Source: Linyphia triangularis (taxonomy: Eukaryota > Arthropoda > Arachnida > Araneae > Linyphiidae). Taken from it: a stretch of 64,000 nt of DNA. Positions 57,822-64,000 of the stretch are shown here, piece by piece; position 1 is the stretch's first letter, and every line of letters begins with the position of its first letter. Location of the stretch: the NCBI GenBank assembly GCA_963978545.1, contig OZ021728.1, forward strand, positions 1,364,001 to 1,428,000, in the 5' to 3' direction. The translations under genes were made by a program, and so were the position numbers. The notes under the pieces are model-generated. The model worked only from the letters and a program-made list of their open reading frames with translations. It did no database searches and was not told the DNA's origin.

Positions 57822-57992
57822 TTTATTTTGTATTTCTTTCATTTTTAGAATACTTTGTATTTCATTTAGAGTGTTTTGTATTTCTTTCATTTCGAGTATT
57901 TTGTATTTCTTTCATTTAGAGTATTTTGTATTTCTTTCATTTAGAGTATTTTGTATTTCTTTCATTTCGAGTATTTTGTATTTCTTTCTTTC
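57822..57992. repeat. 25-bp minisatellite
   Basis: About seven units of AGTATTTTGTATTTCTTTCATTTAG-like text, written here as TTTTGTATTTCTTTCATTT plus AGAGTA or CGAGTA. Because 25 is not a multiple of three the array gives a spurious hydrophobic open frame cycling through FCISF, ILYF and YFVF. Confidence 0.9.
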
Positions 57993-58257
57993 ATAGATAT
58001 CCTTAGACCGAAAGCATCTCTCTCTTTAGTAAATACGTTCTTTCTATTGGGTCTAAAGAGAGCCCTAAACACTTACTTACCCCAGAATGCATTTTCCCCC
58101 AGACTAATGGTTCAAGATAAAAAGGGAGCTTCTGTTGGTGGCGATAAGAGCCCGTTCGGGATACTAATGAATCCGGTTACAACACTCTCACTCGCTCAGC
58201 TTTCACTTGCGCAAAAGCAGTTGTAGATTCATTTTTATGTGGACAAAGGTTTGCGCC
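57993..58257. other. Short stretch with an open frame, not called
   Basis: An open frame runs to 58226 out of the minisatellite. Composition is more balanced, but no domain is recognised. Confidence 0.35.
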
Positions 58258-58261
58258 TTAA

Positions 58262-58971
58262 AGGGGTCCAGTATCGAAATTTTTTCAAAAATCCCATTTT
58301 TTTTTCTAATTTTAAAAAATAGTTCATACATTAAAGAAGAGAATGAAGTTTTTATCTTATTTTCCGGTGATTAGAACGCCACAAAATTACCCGTTATTTA
58401 AACATCACTAATGGACGTAACACCTTGAAGCGTGTGCGTTTTTCGAACACTAGTGTTTTTCACAGATGTTGCATATTCAAATCGATATATCTCCAGAACC
58501 ATTAATAATTGGCTATTCAAATTTTTGGAGCATTTAATTTATATAGTTTTAAATATTTTGCCTTAACAGAATTTTATTTTCTTAATTCTGTTTTAAAATA
58601 TAACAGTTAGCGTAAAAGATAACATAAAAAAAAGCAAAAATTTCAATATTTTAACTTTGAGAATTTTTATAATTTTTTTTAATTCACCTATCAAAATTCT
58701 GTGAAGACAAAATTTTCTTTATATAATTATGTATTACAGAGAGCTTTCACTTTGAAAAAAAAATTATTTTTTCTTGACTTATATCAAAATTTGCAAACAT
58801 CAATTATTATGGATTTTTCTTGGTTTTTAAATTTTTTTTAAATAACTAAACACAATATTTAAAAAAAAACATTTTCTCAAAGATTTATAAATAGTATCTG
58901 ATACATAAAATAAATTTTTGACATAAAAATGTACATAAATAAAGTTTTTTTATTTTCGGTACCGGACCCCC
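58262..58971. mobile_element. TTAA-flanked element P2 (710 bp)
   Basis: AGGGGTCCAGTATCGAAA at the left, TTTTCGGTACCGGACCCCC at the right; TTAA at 58258-58261 and 58972-58975. The interior is AT-rich without an open frame. It is unrelated in its ends to P1. TTAA suggests a piggyBac-type mobiliser. Confidence 0.82.
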
Positions 58972-59034
58972 TTAAGAGATGGAAGAACAAAATATGATAT
59001 CAAAAATCATGTTTATTATTTGAGGATGGGGCTT

Positions 59035-60110
59035 TTTACTTATCATATGTTGACATAGGGTAACAAGAGTATTATTTCCGGCAAAAAAACAAATTATATT
59101 TTTCATTGAATTTCTCCACATTTTGCACATCCCTGAATTCAAATAAGTTGCTTACATACACTGTATTATATCTGTATGCACGTGGACTGCTTTGGTTTGG
59201 GAGTTAGTGGTGGACATGGGACCTCCCATTAAAATTTTCGCCATTGAAAGAAATAGTGTTTTTTCAGCAATTGCTAAAAGACGGCTCCAACGATTTTGAT
59301 TTGACGGTGTTGTAAATATTGTTGCGAGGATGGGTTCGAAAGATTTGAAGTCAAAATAGATTAACACTTGCAGAAATTTATTCCGATATACTCTTCACAG
59401 ATACTTTTACAAAACCTGAACTTCTCGTTCTAGAAGACCTCAATACAGCTCTTTACACAACAATAGAGCTCAATCAGCAGTTAAAAACTTGAAAAAAAAA
59501 AAAAAAAAAAAACTGCTACAAATCGCCGCAAAAGACAATGCAATTCAGTTCGCTTTAGAACTACTCTGAAAGCTCACTGAGAGACAGCGAACTCAGTATC
59601 TCAACTCAGTAATTCCAGTCAACTAACTGACTCAACTAACTCACTGACTCATGGCCGGGCTTATATAGGAAAGTTAATCCTTTGTGAATCTTTTAGAGAT
59701 AGAAATTTGGAGGACTTTCCAGATCGTAGTCGAAAAGTCCTATACATGTACATGGGGACCGAAAATGTCACCAAATGATCGCCAAGTTTGGCGACAAAAA
59801 TTAGTCGCCAAAACCGTCGCCAACTTGGCTCTATCTCGCCAATTTGGCGAGATTGCCATTACCATAATGTTAAATGGCCTTCTCTTTGTAAAACTCGCTT
59901 CCCAGTATTATCTCTGTAAAACTCGTTTTCAAGCATTCAGACACCTATTGCAGGGAAGCCAAGTAAAGAACTCTTGCACTGCCTTATGCGAAGTGTACAT
60001 AAATTTATCTTTTTACATAATTAATGCTACGAAATATTTACAAATATACAGAAATTCGTAACAATATCTTCACCTTTGAAATTCCCGTAAAAATGCAAAA
60101 GCGTAAAAAG
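59035..60110 (+). repeat. Dispersed repeat R5, copy 2, split by a solo LTR
   Basis: CATAGGGTAACAAGAGTA, TTCTCCACATTTTGCACATC, ACGGCTCCAACGATTTTGAT before the LTR and AAATTCCCGTAAAAATGC after it match 20570-21010 in order. Confidence 0.55.
59320..60063 (-). mobile_element. Solo LTR L1, copy 6 (744 bp)
   Basis: TGTTGCGAGG to CGTAACA, TSD ATAT at 59316-59319 and 60064-60067. An internal A-run of about 18 lies near 59494. Hairpin words TCGCCAA and TTGGCGA at 59765-59855. Confidence 0.91.
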
Positions 60111-60114
60111 TTGA

Positions 60115-60800
60115 AACATAAATGTCTTCAACACAGACTTCTCTTCCACTGAGCATCGCTCATAAACACCAGTTTTTCACTTCTCTCGTATTTCACTTTC
60201 CGACAAAAACTATCGCCAACAATGACCATTTATTTAGGGAGCTATCACTAAATGTCCACTTTTGCACACGCTTCAATTCAAGCTTCGGTAGACAGATCAA
60301 TGTCAGACCAATTGCGATCATACAATAGAGTTACAACTTGTCAGATAGATTCGTTGTTGGTAATAATGCATTCTCTGGGGATAAAAAGAGTTAGTCCATG
60401 GTGCAGAATAGATGCTAGAGGCTTAAAAGATTTTATGTACGCAATAGAATATAAAAGTTGTCGATGCCTATACAGGATTTATTCTTTGTTTTATGGGTTC
60501 GGGTGTTCCGTTCTCATTTGATCTCGAGCGTAATCGAATACAATTTTTTAGGGTTCTTTCGCCAACGATTTCTCAACAGTAAATAACCTTTCTCTTTTTT
60601 AGTAGAAGCTTTACCAATCGATTGATAGATGGCATAACTCTACAGACAGCTTCGTTTCATAACGCAATAACTAGGACAGCCACTAAACGACAGCTTCTGC
60701 ATCCGCTTCAATTGCAGGTCTCTCAATGATTTCAATGATAAATACTAGATGAATGTCTTTATGCGTAAAGGCAAACCCCTTAATGACTCATTCATCACTA
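60115..60800. other. Stretch without a gene
   Basis: Short frames only. No recognised feature. Confidence 0.4.
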
Positions 60801-60805
60801 ATTCT

Positions 60806-61480
60806 CCCACTTACCACATAGTCACCAACTATGAAAATTGGTACAAATGTCACAAATGGAAAATATAGAAAAAGTAAGCTATTCCGACATCGATTAACTT
60901 ACTTTAAGAGGTCGAAAATTGGTCAAATATTCGAAACGAGGGATTTTCAAATGAACCACTTCCCTTAGAATCACAACTTCGAAATTTGGTAGAAATGTCA
61001 ACAAGGGCAAGAATAGTAAAAATAGGCAATTCTCCTATCTCGATAAACCAACATGAAGAGGTCGAAGAGGAGTCAAATGTTTCGAATGCGTACCGTTTCC
61101 TATGTAGTAACAACCTTCATATTCGTTCCATATGTCAACAAGGAAAAAGAAAGTCACTCCCTTATCGATTAACAAAATTTACAGGGTCGAAAAGGGGCCA
61201 AAAAGGAATATCCCAAAGTCCCAACTCTGAAAACTGGTACAAATGTCAACAAGGGCAAGCATAGAAAAAGTAAACTATTTCGATGTCGCTTAATCAGTTT
61301 TAAGGGGTCTAAAAAGGGTCAAACGTGGAGTATTCAAATATCCCACTTACAATAAAGCTGATATTTTGCACAAAATATCACCAAAAGCAAGCATAGATCG
61401 ACTTATATTGATTAACCAATTTTTAAGGATCGAAACGTTCCTACAGATGAATATTCTAATTAGTGTGCGTCTTATATGCC
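60806..61480. repeat. Tandem repeat T1, locus B, about five units
   Basis: ACAAATGTCAACAAGG-like words recur at about 60843, 60990, 61130, 61240 and 61372, followed each time by ATAGAAAAAGTAA, TCGATTAACC and GGTCGAAAAGG-like words. Spacing is 110-147 bases. Each unit has many private changes, so the array is old. Related to 28040-29040. Confidence 0.8.
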
Positions 61481-61652
61481 ACTAAATATATTAATTTCTA
61501 ACGGGACATCCTTTCAAATTATTCCTTTTGGTCAGAAAATACAGGCGTAAAAATTTTGGGTAATTAAAATAAATTTAGGGGTTGCTACCGGCAATTGAAA
61601 TTACCCCTATCATGGAAAAAATCAAATTTTTCACTTTAATGTATAAAAATGG

Positions 61653-61811
61653 GCCGACCAAACGGTTAGCATACTAGCTTCCAGGTTGCGAGTCCCGTGT
61701 AAGGCATGGGTGTTTGTAAATGTATGTTGGTTTGTCAAAATGACGAATGTTTCGGTGCATTATGGACCTCGTGTTGCTGACGGTGCCAAATAATCTGAAA
61801 ACAACCAACCA
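61653..61811 (+). mobile_element. SINE S1, copy 12
   Basis: Forward copy, worn: the A-box part is shortened (AAACGGTTAGCATACTAGC) and the segment before the B box is deleted. No TSD found. Its tail runs straight into the palindrome at 61813. Confidence 0.88.
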
Positions 61812-61812
61812 A

Positions 61813-61920
61813 TCTCCTGTTGAGATTGTTGACTTATGAAACCAGCTACCAGCTAATATATATATATATTAATATATTAGCTATTAGCTGGTTTCATAAG
61901 TCGACAATCTCAACAGGAGA
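61813..61920. repeat. 108-bp near-perfect palindrome
   Basis: TCTCCTGTTGAGATTGTTGA pairs with TCGACAATCTCAACAGGAGA, and pairing continues through CTTATGAAACCAGCT and AGCTAATATAT to the centre near 61866. I count about five mismatched pairs. It should form a stable cruciform or hairpin RNA. Confidence 0.93.
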
Positions 61921-62790
61921 AATTTGAAAGAAGTAATTCATTTCCTTTAAATGGTACATAATTGCATTTGGGAATAAATACGAAAAAAATATTTTTTTAA
62001 GTTGTTTAAATCTAACATCGATTTTTTGATTATTCTACGCTTGATTAATATTACTGCAGATGGAAAAAGTAAAAAAAAAAAAAAAATTAATTTAATTATT
62101 ATCTAACCGTAAGCTCAGCAGTAAATTCCAAAAGTATAAAAACTTAAATAGCATTTCGAAATTGGATTAGGGAAAATAAAGTAATTTTTCTAATAAAAAT
62201 TCAAAACTGGTGTCTTTAACTCAATTATGATAAGTTCAAACTCGAAACCATAAATTAGATTTATTTTATGAGTTTAAAGAAGAAATAATTTAATTTTTAT
62301 CTGTAAATTAACACCTCTACACCTACTTATTTGCGTAATTTTGGTCATTTCTCCAATAAAATTATACTTTTTTTCGTTACCGACGAAAATTTGAAAAAGG
62401 AATTGTTTAATTTAGATTTTACGCAACTGTTTGTATTAATACTAGTCCTAAAATATTATTAATTCATCCTATATTAATTTTTAAAACTTTTTTTCACTCT
62501 TTTCTTGTTCTATTAAAATTTTTAACTGTGTAAGAAACAGCTTGCAAAAATAAATCTTCATATTATAATAAATAATTAATTGAATTGCGTGAAACCTTAA
62601 TGACGTACTAATGCAAAGTTTACAGATAGCCCTACTACTTTTTTTTAAACAAAATTACGATAATTTTAAATAGGAATACTAATTAAAATAGAAATACTAA
62701 TTAAAATTCTTCCTAATGTCTTGAACATTTGTATATGTCCACAAACTTTATAGAATATATTGATATTGACAAAAATGTCTATTTACCACG
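61921..62790. other. Stretch without a gene
   Basis: Very AT-rich, no open frame or repeat recognised. Confidence 0.45.
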
Positions 62791-62804
62791 TTGAAGTTTG
62801 ACCG

Positions 62805-62991
62805 GTTGGTTGGTTGGTTGTTTTCAGATTATCTGGCACCGTCAGCAACACGAGGGCTATAATGCGCCGAAACATTCGTCATTTGACAAGCCAACATACA
62901 TTTACAAACAACCATGCCTAACACGGGACTCGGAACCCGCAACCTCGCGGTCTAGAAGCTAGTACGCTAACCACTATACCATTTGGTCGGC
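62805..62991 (-). mobile_element. SINE S1, copy 13
   Basis: Reverse copy with a perfect 13-bp TSD, TGAAGTTTGACCG (62792-62804 and 62992-63004). Three or more AACC units (read as GGTT) at the tail. Confidence 0.94.
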
Positions 62992-63269
62992 TGAAGTTTG
63001 ACCGAATGATGACACGATGGTTAATTGGTCTCCCAAAGATTTGATCTTCACATCGGCTTAATATTAAAAAAATTTAAAAAGTAATTAATCCACAAAGCGC
63101 ATTTTAAAATGTAAATCATTTCTATGCATTGCTAACTATTATGTGCGATTGCAATTTACTTAAGTAATTTTTAGCTGAGATCGACTTATCGCAGTGTTTG
63201 ATCATTGGGCGGATGAAAGTCATCCTTTCGATGGATGATGGCAAAGAGGATTAATTTGGCATTAGAAGT

Positions 63270-63485
63270 GGTAATACAAGCGTATGTAAAAGCAGCCTTT
63301 AAGTGACAGCCACCAAAATTTTATAGAATGCATTGTCATAGACAACGAGTCTGTCTGTCAAATTTCAGATCAATTGGATGACGGCTAGTGGGTTAATTAC
63401 CTCTCCGAAGATTTGCGACTGCCATCGACATATCCAGTCACACAGAAAATCGAAGTAAATATTAAGGATTTTAAAAAAAAAAATC
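63270..63485 (+). repeat. Dispersed repeat R3, second good copy
   Basis: AGTGACAGCCACC, TAGAATGCATTGTCATAGAC, GATCAATTGGATGACGGCTA, CCGAAGATTTGCGACTGCC, ending AAGGATTTTAAAAAAAAAA. Colinear with 16800-17015. Confidence 0.65.
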
Positions 63486-63935
63486 CTATTGCGCATTTTT
63501 AGTTTTGAACCACCTAAATTTTTTACCCATCGGGAAATATATTTTAAAAGTATTTCGATCGTTGTTTGAAGGCCACGAAAAAGATTATATTCAACAACAC
63601 AAACAAGCGGTTCAAGTAAGGAGAGAGTTAAAAAATATAAAATCCCAGCATATCGAAAACTAAATTCGTGTATTTTATGAAATGCATATATACCTTCGGG
63701 AAATCTAGGTACACGTCACAAACTCGGATTCTATGGTAGAACAGATTTATGGGTTATTTGATCGATCAGAATTTCCTCTTTTTGCTCTATTCCAGAATGT
63801 TACCCGAGAGGTTTTTTTGGCATTTTTGACAGGCGAGCTTCTTCAAGGCGCGAGAGATTTCTTTAAAAGATGATTCGGTGCGTTACTTTTTTTTTTCTTC
63901 ACATTCGTGGAATTGAGGGGTTTTAGAGGAAGTAA
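63486..63935. other. Stretch without a gene
   Basis: No open frame or repeat recognised. Confidence 0.4.
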
Positions 63936-64000
63936 TCATTCCCTGTATTCGCTATGTTACAATCTTCTATACCAGTGCATTTAGAAACTACTTTCTTTAA
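63936..64000 (+). repeat. Dispersed repeat R1, cut by the window end
   Basis: GTAATCATTCCCTGTATTCG, CTATGTTACAATCTTCTATA and CCAGTGCATTTAGAAACTAC. The remainder lies outside. Confidence 0.6.

Noticed and set aside
57799..58226. Hydrophobic open frames that look like membrane proteins
   Set aside because: Generated by the 25-bp minisatellite read in three frames in turn.
60806..61480. CRISPR-like array
   Set aside because: Units are long, contiguous and diverged with no spacer structure; eukaryotic context.

Overview
This window is AT-rich eukaryotic DNA with no recognisable host gene, real tRNA, rRNA or CRISPR array. It is a dense, nested layer of transposable elements. An intact BEL/Pao pol, Tc1/mariner transposases, hAT MITEs, TTAA-flanked elements, 5'-truncated LINE debris and tRNA-derived SINEs point to an arthropod. 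I infer a spider, because the SINE, mariner and LINE remnants feel familiar from spider assemblies, but nothing here proves it.

Layout. 1-3.3 kb: the 3' two thirds of a BEL/Pao retrotransposon with an open 1,000-codon pol and its 3' LTR. 5.6-10 kb: a SINE cluster, a solo LTR, and a dead mariner gene split by a SINE. 10-11.1 kb: a hAT transposase tail carrying a second type of solo LTR. 13.4-16.3 kb: a 2.8 kb fold-back element. 16.5 kb: a 21-bp minisatellite. 18.8-20.3 kb: a mariner-like element whose 5' half is replaced by an inverted copy of its own 3' end. 23.9-25.5 kb: a hAT MITE and a solo LTR. 25.6-27.3 kb: an unidentified pseudogene split by a Tc1 element. 28-29.6 kb: a tandem repeat split by a fold-back MITE, then a Tigger-like MITE. 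31.5-38.7 kb: LINE, hAT, TTAA, palindromic and hAT MITEs and a solo LTR. 41-45 kb: a solo LTR and a Tc1 element hit by a SINE. 46.4-49.7 kb: MITE debris. 50.4-57.7 kb: a 2.8 kb segment duplicated in tandem, each copy with its own later insertions. 57.8-64 kb: minisatellites, a TTAA element, a solo LTR, three SINE or hairpin features and repeat fragments.

Thirteen copies of one short tRNA-headed SINE with a tandem AACC tail occur here, most with clear 9-15 bp target-site duplications (TSDs). Six solo LTRs of one family occur with no internal region; five have a matching 4-bp TSD (ATAT in four, ATAA in one). Because TSDs and empty-site paralogues can be read directly, many insertion orders can be reconstructed. 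Gene function here is transposition only: reverse transcriptase and integrase in the BEL element, and DDE/D transposases, all visibly broken, in the DNA elements. No new cellular system was identified. The most unusual items are the self-inverted mariner, the 2.8 kb tandem duplication, the SINE family, the CRE-like palindrome at the heart of the fold-back MITE, and a 108-bp near-perfect palindrome next to a SINE.
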